Shown piece after piece: positions 17,606-25,430 of a DNA stretch of 64,000 bases. Both the position numbers and the translations under genes were made by a program. Under the pieces are notes generated by a model. It was not told the origin of the DNA. It made no database searches and was given only the letters and a program-made list of their open reading frames with translations. Where the stretch lies: positions 1 to 64,000 of the forward strand of contig JAPLGP010000037.1 of assembly GCA_026390075.1 (NCBI GenBank). The letters are read 5' to 3'. Within the stretch, counting starts at the first letter, position 1; every line of letters begins with the position of its first letter. This DNA is from Campylobacterales bacterium. Lineage in GTDB: Bacteria > Campylobacterota > Campylobacteria > Campylobacterales > Sulfurimonadaceae.

Positions 17606-19931
17606 AAAAAGCTTTTTCATAAATGGCGTTGTTCAAGGAGTTGGATTTCGTCCGTTTGTGTATAAGTTGGCATGTGGAAACTCTCTTTGCGGATTTGTAA
17701 AAAATGATAGCTCTGGGGTGGAGTTGGAAGTTGAGGGAAGCGAAGAAAATCTAGCTTTATTTCAAGTACAACTTCACTCACAACTCCCACCACTTGCAAG
17801 AATTGACAAGATAGAAGTTAAAGATTTACAACCGCTTTATGAAAAAACATTTGAGATAAAAGAGAGCGCACACAACGCACAAAACGCAAAAACAGCTTTA
17901 ATCTCTCCAGACATTTCCACATGCCAAGAGTGTTTAGATGATGTAAAAAATGAGGGCAAATACCACAACTATTTTGCCACAAACTGCACAAACTGCGGAC
18001 CAAGATACTCCATAATCAAAACAGTTCCCTATGACAGAGTAAACACTTCCATGGCAAAGTTTGGCATGTGCAAATCGTGCGCTGAGGAGTATAACAATCC
18101 ACTCAGCAGAAGATACCACGCCCAGCCGATTTCTTGTAAGAGTTGCGGATTAACTTTGTCTCTTTTTTGTGTGGAAACTCAAAAAGAAGTTGAAGCGGAT
18201 TCTATTTTTGCTGAAGTTGCAGAGTTTATAAAAAGTGGAAAAATCCTTGCCATAAAAGGCATAGGTGGCTTTCACATCGTCTGTGATGCAACAAATGATG
18301 CAGTGATTTTAAGGCTGAGAAGTTATAAAAACAGACCGACAAAACCTCTTGCGATTATGTGTAAAAACCTTGTGCAGATAAAAGGTTTGGCATGTGTAAA
18401 TGAGAAAGAGGAAGAGCTTTTAACCTCAAAAGAAGCTCCGATAGTTGTGTTGAAAAAAGTATTAGATTCTGTTGATAAACCTATGAGATTACTTCACTTC
18501 GTTCGTAATGACAAATCTCGTCACTGCGAGGCTTTGAAAAAGCCGTGGCAGTCTAAAAGTGATTTTTTTAAAATTTCAATAAGTGATAAACTTGCCCCAA
18601 ACATAGACAGAATAGGCTGTATGTTGCCTTACACTCCACTACATCATCTTCTTTTTGAACATTTACAAAACCCTATCGTTGCGACAAGTGCGAACCTTGC
18701 AGACGAACCAATAATTACAAATAGGGAAGATATTTTTACAAAATTACCTTTTATTGACTATGTTCTTGACTACAACCGAGAGATTATAAATGGCGTGGAC
18801 GACAGCCTTCTTCAGGTTGTAAACGGCAAAACGCAAATGCTTCGCCTTGCCCGTGGATACGCTCCAAAAGTGATAAAGTTGCCTTTTAAATCAGAGAAAA
18901 AAATATTAGCAGTCGGAGCAAATGCAAAAAATTCCATCGCTTTTGTGATGAACGATAATATCATTGTATCCCCACATATTGGCGATTTAGACAGTTTAGT
19001 GGCGTTTGAGTATTTTGAGCGAACGATAGAAACTTTTAAAAGATTTTATGACTTTGAGCCAGACATCCTAATCCACGATAAACACCCAAACTATGAAACT
19101 ACAAAATGGGCGAAGAAACAGGAGAAAGAGCTTGTGGAAGTGCAACACCATTTGGCTCACATCTACGCCTGCAAAGCGGAGTTTGGACTGCATGGCGACT
19201 ACTTAGGATTTAGTTTTGATGGCACGGGTTATGGCGATGGAGGTACTTTGTGGGGTGGAGAAATTTTTATAGGCGATGAAAGAAAATACCACTTTAAACC
19301 TATAAAACTTTTAGGTGGCGAAAAGGCGATAAAAGAGCCTCGAAGAGTCGCACTGAGTATGCTTTTTGATAAACTGAGTTTAGAAGAAGTTTTGGAACTT
19401 GACTTGGCATGTACCAAAGAGTTTCCACATGCCAATATAAAAATGCTCCACCAAAGCCACACCAAAAATCTAAACGCACCACAAAGCTCCTCGGTCGGAC
19501 GACTTTTCGATGCGATTGCCTCCTTCGCTGATATCGCCCAAACCATAAGTTACGAAGGCGAGAGCGGACTTTTGTGTGAGAGTTTTTATGATGAAAATAT
19601 AAAAGAGTGTTTTGATTTTAAGATAGAAAATAGTGTCATAGAACTAAAAATAGTCGAGTTCATTTTACACAACAGCTACGACAAAAAGCTTTTGGTTTCG
19701 ATGTTTATCAACACTTTAGTAAAAATCATTGTAGAGATTTCAAAAACAGAAAAATTAGAAGTTATTTTAAGTGGTGGCGTGTTTCAAAACAAAACTTTGC
19801 TTGAACTCGCGACATGTGGACTTGAAAAAGAAAATATCCCGTACTTTTTCCAACAGCAAACAGCTATAAATGATGGTGGAATCGCTTTGGGACAGGCATA
19901 TTATGCGTGTTCAAAAACGATGTTTAAATAA
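17598..19931 (+). CDS. hypF: Carbamoyltransferase HypF, with an in-frame repeat insertion
   Basis: 777 residues. It makes the thiocarboxamide on HypE that becomes the CN ligands of the NiFe site. Domains in order: acylphosphatase (GVVQGVGFRPFVYKLA, residues 10-25), two zinc fingers (CQECL...CTNCG and CKSCA...CKSCG, about 110-185), a YrdC-like domain (about 200-390) and a Kae1-like carbamoyltransferase domain with VQHHLAHIYA and FDGTGYGDGGTLWGGE. Residues about 297-319 (LLHFVRNDKSRHCEAL) are translated repeat DNA inserted in frame in the YrdC-like domain. Three exact copies of the 11-mer motif also lie in the gene. Confidence 0.93.
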   Translation: MIRKSFFINGVVQGVGFRPFVYKLACGNSLCGFVKNDSSGVELEVEGSEENLALFQVQLHSQLPPLARIDKIEVKDLQPLYEKTFEIKESAHNAQNAKTALISPDISTCQECLDDVKNEGKYHNYFATNCTNCGPRYSIIKTVPYDRVNTSMAKFGMCKSCAEEYNNPLSRRYHAQPISCKSCGLTLSLFCVETQKEVEADSIFAEVAEFIKSGKILAIKGIGGFHIVCDATNDAVILRLRSYKNRPTKPLAIMCKNLVQIKGLACVNEKEEELLTSKEAPIVVLKKVLDSVDKPMRLLHFVRNDKSRHCEALKKPWQSKSDFFKISISDKLAPNIDRIGCMLPYTPLHHLLFEHLQNPIVATSANLADEPIITNREDIFTKLPFIDYVLDYNREIINGVDDSLLQVVNGKTQMLRLARGYAPKVIKLPFKSEKKILAVGANAKNSIAFVMNDNIIVSPHIGDLDSLVAFEYFERTIETFKRFYDFEPDILIHDKHPNYETTKWAKKQEKELVEVQHHLAHIYACKAEFGLHGDYLGFSFDGTGYGDGGTLWGGEIFIGDERKYHFKPIKLLGGEKAIKEPRRVALSMLFDKLSLEEVLELDLACTKEFPHANIKMLHQSHTKNLNAPQSSSVGRLFDAIASFADIAQTISYEGESGLLCESFYDENIKECFDFKIENSVIELKIVEFILHNSYDKKLLVSMFINTLVKIIVEISKTEKLEVILSGGVFQNKTLLELATCGLEKENIPYFFQQQTAINDGGIALGQAYYACSKTMFK
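18486..18554. repeat. Palindromic repeat inserted in the hypF reading frame
   Basis: 69 bases starting AGATTaCTTCACTTCGTTCG and ending in GTCT derive from the about 100-bp palindromic family (compare 55078-55179). The length is a multiple of three and the frame is open, so HypF gains about 23 residues just before the conserved IGCMLPYTPLHHLLF segment. Confidence 0.75.
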
Positions 19932-19989
19932 AGTCCATTTTTTTTCATTGCGCTATGTTATCATTTCAAAAAATTAAAAGAGATTATGT

Positions 19990-22551
19990 ATGAATGAAGT
20001 AAAAACTATTTATTTAAAAGATTATAAAGCACCAGAATTTCAGGTGTTAGGCTGTGAATTGGTGTTTGAACTGTTTGAAGATGAGACGATTGTAAGTAAT
20101 GTTATGAAGATCAAAAAAGTTGAAATGTATGCCAAAGATATCGTTTTAGATAGTCTTGATTTGGAACTTTTAGAGTTGTGGCTCAATGACCTCAAGCTCA
20201 AAGAACCGCGTTATAAAATCGAAAAAGAGAATTTGATAATTTTTAATGTTCCCGATGAATTTACGCTCAAAATCAAAAATAAAATATTTCCACATGCCAA
20301 CACAGAGTTGGAAGGTCTCTATAAATCTGGAACGATTTTTTGTACACAAAACGAGCCAGAAGGGTTTAGAAAAATCACTCCTTATTTAGACCGTCCTGAT
20401 GTGATGTCCGTTTTTACAACGACTGTGATTGCGGACAAAAAGAAGTATCCGATTTTGCTCAGTAATGGAAACAAAAGAGCGACAAAAGATTTGGAAGATG
20501 GAAGACACAGCGTGACTTGGGAAGACCCGCACAAAAAACCATCCTACCTTTTTGCCCTTGTAGCTGGGGATTTGGGGTGTGTCAATGATAGCTTTACGAC
20601 CATGAATGCTCGGCATGTGGAACTCAATATCTACTGCGATTTGGGCAATGAATCCAAATGTGCACATGCCATGAAATCGCTCAAAGAGTCTATGACTTGG
20701 GATGAAGAAAAATATGGGCGCGAGTATGATTTAGAGATTTATAATATCGTTGCGGTGGATAGTTTTAATATGGGTGCGATGGAAAATAAGGGTTTAAATA
20801 TCTTCAACTCTGCGTATGTTTTGGCAAATGAAGATACGGCTACAGATGCTAACTTTATGGGGATTCAAAGCGTTATCGCCCATGAGTATTTTCACAACTG
20901 GACAGGAAACCGCATCACTTGCCGTGATTGGTTTCAGTTGACACTCAAAGAGGGGCTGACAGTCTTTCGAGACCAATGTTTCTCAGCTGATTTGAACTCA
21001 AAAGAGGTGCAAAGAATCGAGAGTGTTATCGCCCTTCGAGATAGACAGTTTGTCGAAGATGCTTCGCCGACCGCACACCCGATTCAGCCCGATTCTTACA
21101 TGGCTATCAACAATTTTTACACCGCTACTGTGTATGAAAAAGGTGCGGAGGTGATTCGTATGATTCACACTCTTTTAGGTGAAGAAAACTACCGCAAAGC
21201 GACGGATTTGTACTTTAAAACTTTTGATGGACAGGCTGTGCGAACGGATGATTTTTTATGGGCGATGAGCAGTGCTTCTGATGTGGATTTGCGTGCGTTT
21301 GAGATTTGGTATCATCAATCGGGAACACCAAAACTACATGTGCAAGAGAAGTATGAAGATGGCGCTTACACATTAACCTTAACTCAGAAAGTTCCACATG
21401 CTGTAGATGGTTCTGCACAAAAGCCTTATTTCTTTCCTCTCAAAATGGCACTTTTGGATGAAAATGGCAAAGAAATAGTAGAAAAAATCTTAATCATTTC
21501 TAAAAAAGTAGAAGAGTTTGTTTACGAGAACATGAGTCAAAAACCAGTTTTATCGATAAACCGTGATTTTTCAGCACCGATTATTATAGAACAAGAAGAA
21601 AATGACTACGCATTTTTGATGAAGCATGATAAAAACAGTTTTGTGCGATACGAATCAGCGCAATCTTTTGCAGTCGCTACGCTTGAGGCGATGATGTGTG
21701 GTAAAGAAATAGATGAAGAGTTTGTTGCTTCTTATGGGTATGTTTTAGGGCTGGATATTGATTTGTTCTACAAAGCTTTACTTTTAGAACTTCCATCTGT
21801 TTCTACGCTCATGCAAAGACAAGAAGAGGTGGATTTTGAGCCTATTTATCAGGCAAAAGAGAAGTTGGCAAAACATTTAGCAACAACTTATAAAGATAAA
21901 TTGGTTGCGCTTTATAATGAATTCCACATGCCAAGTAATGCAGATATTGATGCCCTGAGTATTGGAAAAAGAGCTTTAAAAAATCGTGTTCTTAAACTGC
22001 TCTCTTCATTGGAAAATGAGGAAGTGATTTTGATGGCAAAAGCGCAGTATGAAGAGTCCTTAACGATGACGGACAGAGTTACGGCACTTGATATTTTAGA
22101 AAATACTTCAGCTCCACATGCCGCAGTTGCACAAGCAGATTTTTATGAAAAATACAAAAATAACACTTTAGTTATGAACAAATACTTCTCGATTTTGGCA
22201 TCTTCGCTTAGAGATGCAACGCTTAAGCGGGTTATGACTTTGCAAGAAGATGGCGTGTATGATGAGAAAGTGCCAAATTTAGTTCGTTCACTTATTGGGG
22301 TATTTTCGAAAAATTATAAACACTTTCATGCTAAAAATGGAAAAGGTTACGCATTTATCGCAGATAAAATTATAGAAATAGATACAATCAATCCACAAAT
22401 GGCATCAGGTCTGTGTTCCGCCTTCAAAATATATGAACGACTCAACAAGACAAATAAAAATTTAATGCAAAAAGAGTTAGAGCGTATCATTTCTACACAC
22501 TCACTCTCAAAAAATTCTTATGAAATTATGAGTAAAATTTTAAAAATTTAA
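19990..22551 (+). CDS. pepN: Aminopeptidase N (M1 zinc metallopeptidase)
   Basis: 853 residues, typical of bacterial PepN. It removes N-terminal amino acids from peptides in the cytoplasm. The exopeptidase signature MGAMENKGLN lies near residue 262 and the zinc motif HEYFH near 298, with the third zinc ligand Glu in LKEGLTVFRDQ. The C-terminal half is the helical repeat domain of the family. It starts about 60 bases after hypF and has its own terminator. It is unusually rich in the window-wide 11-mer (three exact copies at 20288, 20612 and 21922 plus near copies), read as FPHA, RHVE and FHMP. Confidence 0.95.
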   Translation: MNEVKTIYLKDYKAPEFQVLGCELVFELFEDETIVSNVMKIKKVEMYAKDIVLDSLDLELLELWLNDLKLKEPRYKIEKENLIIFNVPDEFTLKIKNKIFPHANTELEGLYKSGTIFCTQNEPEGFRKITPYLDRPDVMSVFTTTVIADKKKYPILLSNGNKRATKDLEDGRHSVTWEDPHKKPSYLFALVAGDLGCVNDSFTTMNARHVELNIYCDLGNESKCAHAMKSLKESMTWDEEKYGREYDLEIYNIVAVDSFNMGAMENKGLNIFNSAYVLANEDTATDANFMGIQSVIAHEYFHNWTGNRITCRDWFQLTLKEGLTVFRDQCFSADLNSKEVQRIESVIALRDRQFVEDASPTAHPIQPDSYMAINNFYTATVYEKGAEVIRMIHTLLGEENYRKATDLYFKTFDGQAVRTDDFLWAMSSASDVDLRAFEIWYHQSGTPKLHVQEKYEDGAYTLTLTQKVPHAVDGSAQKPYFFPLKMALLDENGKEIVEKILIISKKVEEFVYENMSQKPVLSINRDFSAPIIIEQEENDYAFLMKHDKNSFVRYESAQSFAVATLEAMMCGKEIDEEFVASYGYVLGLDIDLFYKALLLELPSVSTLMQRQEEVDFEPIYQAKEKLAKHLATTYKDKLVALYNEFHMPSNADIDALSIGKRALKNRVLKLLSSLENEEVILMAKAQYEESLTMTDRVTALDILENTSAPHAAVAQADFYEKYKNNTLVMNKYFSILASSLRDATLKRVMTLQEDGVYDEKVPNLVRSLIGVFSKNYKHFHAKNGKGYAFIADKIIEIDTINPQMASGLCSAFKIYERLNKTNKNLMQKELERIISTHSLSKNSYEIMSKILKI

Positions 22552-22577
22552 TGAATATATTTTCTGAAATTAGCGAT

Positions 22578-22610
22578 AAATCCCTTAAAATAGGGATTTG
22601 TTCTATTTTA
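22578..22610 (+). terminator. Terminator after pepN
   Basis: AAATCCC (22578-22584) pairs with GGGATTT (22593-22599) across an 8-base loop, followed by a T-rich tract. The stem is modest. Confidence 0.65.
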
Positions 22611-22717
22611 TAATTTAAAAATATAATAATTATTTTAAAAATAATAATACTTTATGATGATTTTGTGATATTATTTGGCTAAAGTCTCTAAGAACTTTTT
22701 TAAAAGAGGAATTAAAT

Positions 22718-24187
22718 ATGGCAAGATTAGTTGTTTTAGGTGGGGGTGTCTCAGGACACACAGCTGCGACTTTCGCAGCAGAATGGTTAGGCTCAGAACA
22801 TGAGGTTGTAGTTGTGACTCCAAATGCAAAATGGAACTGGATTCCATCAAACATTTGGGTTGGTGTTGGTCAAATGACTAAAGAAGAAGTTACTTTTGAT
22901 TTAGCTCCTGTGTATGCTAAAGCTGGTATTATCTATCATCAAGCAAAAGCACTTGGAATTCACCCTGAAGGGAATGAAACGAGTGATAAGCCTTATGTTG
23001 TTGTTGAGTCAACTGAAGCTGGTAGTGCAGGTAAAATTGAAAATATAGAGTATGATTACCTTATCAATGCTACTGGTCCAAAGCTTAACTTTGCTGCAAC
23101 TCCAGGTTTGGGTGATGCAAATGGTTTAGGTGAATTTACTGTTTCAGTTTGTACAGCAGACCACGCAGTTCACGCAAGTGAAGAGCTTCATAAATGTATT
23201 CAAACAATGAAAGCTGGAAAGCGTCAAAAATTCTTAATCGGTACTGGACATGGTATGTGTACTTGTCAAGGTGCTGCATTTGAGTATATTTTCAATATTG
23301 AGCATGAATTAAACAAAGCTGGTGTTCGTGATATGGCAGACATCAAGTGGATTTCAAACGAATCATTTTTAGGTGACTTCGGTGTTGGTGGACTTCACAT
23401 GAAAGCTATGGGTTTTGCTGTTAGTTCAAAAATATTTGCTGAGTCTCTTTTTGCTGAGAGAAATGTTGATTGGATTATCGGTGCGCATGTTAACAAGGTT
23501 GAAAAAGGCAAAGCACACTATGAACTTCTTGATGGAAGTATGGGTGAAGAAGAGTTTGACTTTTCAATGTTAATTCCTCCATTTGCTGGTGTTGGCTTAA
23601 AAGCTATCAACAAAGCAGGTGAAGATATTACAGCTACTGTTTTTGCTCCAAATGGTTTTATGAAAGTAGATGCTAACTATGCTGCTGGTGCGTATGAAAA
23701 CTGGAAAGCAAGTGACTGGCCTTCAACTTACCAAAATCCAACTTATGGAAATTTATTTGCATGTGGAATTGCTTTTGCACCGCCACACCCTATTTCAAAA
23801 CCAATGAGTTCACCAAATGGAACTCCGATCACTCCTACTCCTCCAAGAACTGGTATGCCATCAGGTATCATGGGTAAAGCTGTTGCTCATAGTGTTTGTG
23901 ACAGAATCTTAAAAGGTCCAGATGCTCCACTTCATGAAGCTTCAATGGCTCACATGGGTGCTGCTTGTGTTGCTTCTGCAGGTAAAGGTTTATTTACTGG
24001 AACTGCTGCTGCGATGACAATTTATCCTGTTGTTCCAGATTTTGAAAAATACCCAGGAACTGGTCGTGATACAGAATATACATTTGGTGAAATTGGTCTT
24101 GCTGGTCACTGGATTAAACATATCTTACATCACTTGTTTATTTGGAAAGCTAAACTCAAGCCAGGCTGGACATTAATCCCAGAATAG
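22718..24187 (+). CDS. sqr: Sulfide:quinone oxidoreductase
   Basis: 489 residues, an FAD flavoprotein that oxidises sulfide and passes electrons to quinone at the membrane. The N-terminal dinucleotide fold is LVVLGGGVSGHTAATFAAEW. Redox cysteine candidates are in VCTADHAV (near 145) and MCTCQGAAFE (near 185). The second FAD contact is probably the region around NLFACGIAFAPPHP. The C-terminal segment (GHWIKHILHHLFIWKAK) is amphipathic and likely seats it on the membrane. It is longer than type I/II enzymes (about 430); I cannot fix the Sqr type by eye, but a type III or VI form fits the size. It is linked by a structured repeat to a 54-residue ORF. Confidence 0.85.
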   Translation: MARLVVLGGGVSGHTAATFAAEWLGSEHEVVVVTPNAKWNWIPSNIWVGVGQMTKEEVTFDLAPVYAKAGIIYHQAKALGIHPEGNETSDKPYVVVESTEAGSAGKIENIEYDYLINATGPKLNFAATPGLGDANGLGEFTVSVCTADHAVHASEELHKCIQTMKAGKRQKFLIGTGHGMCTCQGAAFEYIFNIEHELNKAGVRDMADIKWISNESFLGDFGVGGLHMKAMGFAVSSKIFAESLFAERNVDWIIGAHVNKVEKGKAHYELLDGSMGEEEFDFSMLIPPFAGVGLKAINKAGEDITATVFAPNGFMKVDANYAAGAYENWKASDWPSTYQNPTYGNLFACGIAFAPPHPISKPMSSPNGTPITPTPPRTGMPSGIMGKAVAHSVCDRILKGPDAPLHEASMAHMGAACVASAGKGLFTGTAAAMTIYPVVPDFEKYPGTGRDTEYTFGEIGLAGHWIKHILHHLFIWKAKLKPGWTLIPE

Positions 24188-24257
24188 TCATCTGAGTTTG
24201 TTGTCTATCTAATGACTTTACGCACTTTTATGAAGAATGCGTAAAACACCTTAATAA

Positions 24258-24353
24258 TTCTCGAAAAATAAAGTTTTTCGTAGCTTTAGGGGGATGTAAG
24301 GGACAATTTGTCCCTGCCACCTAAACGAACGCGTTCGTTTGGGTGTGTAACAT
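24258..24353. repeat. 96-bp three-hairpin element, copy 2
   Basis: The counterpart of 15355-15450: CGAAAAAt.aaGTTTTTCG, GGGACAATTTGTCCC and AACGAACGCGTTCGTT, in the same order and total length. It lies in the 184-base gap between sqr and the 54-residue ORF, so if transcription runs through it would sit between them in the mRNA. Confidence 0.75.
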
Positions 24354-24371
24354 AAATAAAAAGGAAATATT

Positions 24372-24536
24372 ATGTCAAAATATGGCGAAAAAAACATCAA
24401 AGCGTATGGTAACAACTTTACAACTATGACACCTGGTCCAGTTGCAAAATTTTTGAGAACATGTGTTATCTTCCAATTTATAAGATTTATCTTTATTAAT
24501 ATAAAAATGCTAGTAGTGGTAAGTAAAAGCCACTAA
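24372..24536 (+). CDS. 54-residue putative membrane-associated protein after sqr
   Basis: ATG at 24372 has a good ribosome site (AAAAAGGAA, spacing about 6). The product starts MSKYGEKNIKAYG, has a central TMTPGPVAKF, and ends in a hydrophobic stretch (residues about 31-50). It is followed at once by a strong terminator, which supports a real transcription unit ending here. I do not recognise the family. Its place after sqr suggests a role tied to sulfide oxidation or membrane attachment, but this is inference. Confidence 0.6.
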   Translation: MSKYGEKNIKAYGNNFTTMTPGPVAKFLRTCVIFQFIRFIFINIKMLVVVSKSH

Positions 24537-24542
24537 AACTAC

Positions 24543-24578
24543 AAGTACCTTGGAGAATTTTTCAAGGTACTTCTTCTT
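24543..24578 (+). terminator. Terminator after the 54-residue ORF
   Basis: AAGTACCTTG and CAAGGTACTT form a perfect 10-bp stem around a 10-base loop (24543-24572), followed by CTTCTTC. Confidence 0.8.
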
Positions 24579-24615
24579 CAAACTTTCATCCTATTTTTTA
24601 ACAAGGCAATAACTT

Positions 24616-25425
24616 ATGGTACAAGAGATAATCACATACCCTATGGCACCAAGTGCTCAGTATGGAACTGATGTCAGAGTCTTTAATGAAGAGGTATTTT
24701 TATTACTTGATGATTTAAAAGATACTATAAATGAAAACAATTTAGATGCTTTAGCAGCATTTCAAGTTGGAAGCTATTACAATATTGTTGTTATTAAAGA
24801 AGAGGATGGCAGTTTTTTAGAGTTAATAAATCCTAGACTCATTAGTACGAAAGATAAAATTACTACAATAGAGACAACTTCTTATTTTCCAAATTTAAGC
24901 GCTGAAATTACAAGACATGATAGTATTAGCATTGTTTATCAAGACAGGTATGCAATGAACCATTCTTTAAAAGCAAGTGCTGAGAGAAGTGTTCTTATTC
25001 AAAGAAAATTAGATTATAACTTTGGGGCAACTTTTTTAAGTAAATTGTCTAAAAAAGAAAAAGCAAAATTTGAAAAAAAGCTAGAATTTGGCTCTGATAT
25101 TACAATTTCTGAGAGTTGCCCAACAACTTTCAAAAGAGATTATCTTGTAAAAATATCAAAAGTCTTACTTATTTTAATGCTCGTACTTCTTGTTGTTTCT
25201 TTATTTGTAAGTGACAAAGCAATACTCTCTGGCATGTGGAATACTCAGATAGGTTTATCTATTGCAGCTTTATTAACTAATATCACATACTTCTTTTATG
25301 CGCATTATGAAGCTAAACAATATACTTCATGTGTAAGTTGTCAAAGTGGAAATATAATCGGCACTACGCTTGTTGCATTCGTTAAAATATCAGTCATTAT
25401 GATTGCTTCATACTTTCTTCTCTAA
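24616..25425 (+). CDS. Inactive peptide-deformylase-like domain fused to a membrane domain
   Basis: 269 residues. Residues 1-160 align along their length with peptide deformylase: ITYP at the start, NNLDALAAFQVG for motif 1 (GxGLAAxQxG), ELINPRLIS, then ETTSY in place of motif 2 EGCLS, and QRKLDY (129-134) in place of motif 3 QHExDH, followed by FLSKLSKKEKAKFEKKLE as in true enzymes. The metal ligands (Cys and both His) and the catalytic Glu are all gone, so it cannot be a deformylase. Three transmembrane helices follow (about 180-198, 211-229, 250-268), with a CVSC pair between the last two. It sits 5 bases before a hybrid histidine kinase, suggesting a ligand-binding or signalling role. Confidence 0.72.
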   Translation: MVQEIITYPMAPSAQYGTDVRVFNEEVFLLLDDLKDTINENNLDALAAFQVGSYYNIVVIKEEDGSFLELINPRLISTKDKITTIETTSYFPNLSAEITRHDSISIVYQDRYAMNHSLKASAERSVLIQRKLDYNFGATFLSKLSKKEKAKFEKKLEFGSDITISESCPTTFKRDYLVKISKVLLILMLVLLVVSLFVSDKAILSGMWNTQIGLSIAALLTNITYFFYAHYEAKQYTSCVSCQSGNIIGTTLVAFVKISVIMIASYFLL

Positions 25426-25430
25426 AATCT

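Noticed and set aside
24616-25425. Active peptide deformylase
   Set aside because: All three metal ligands and the catalytic Glu are absent.
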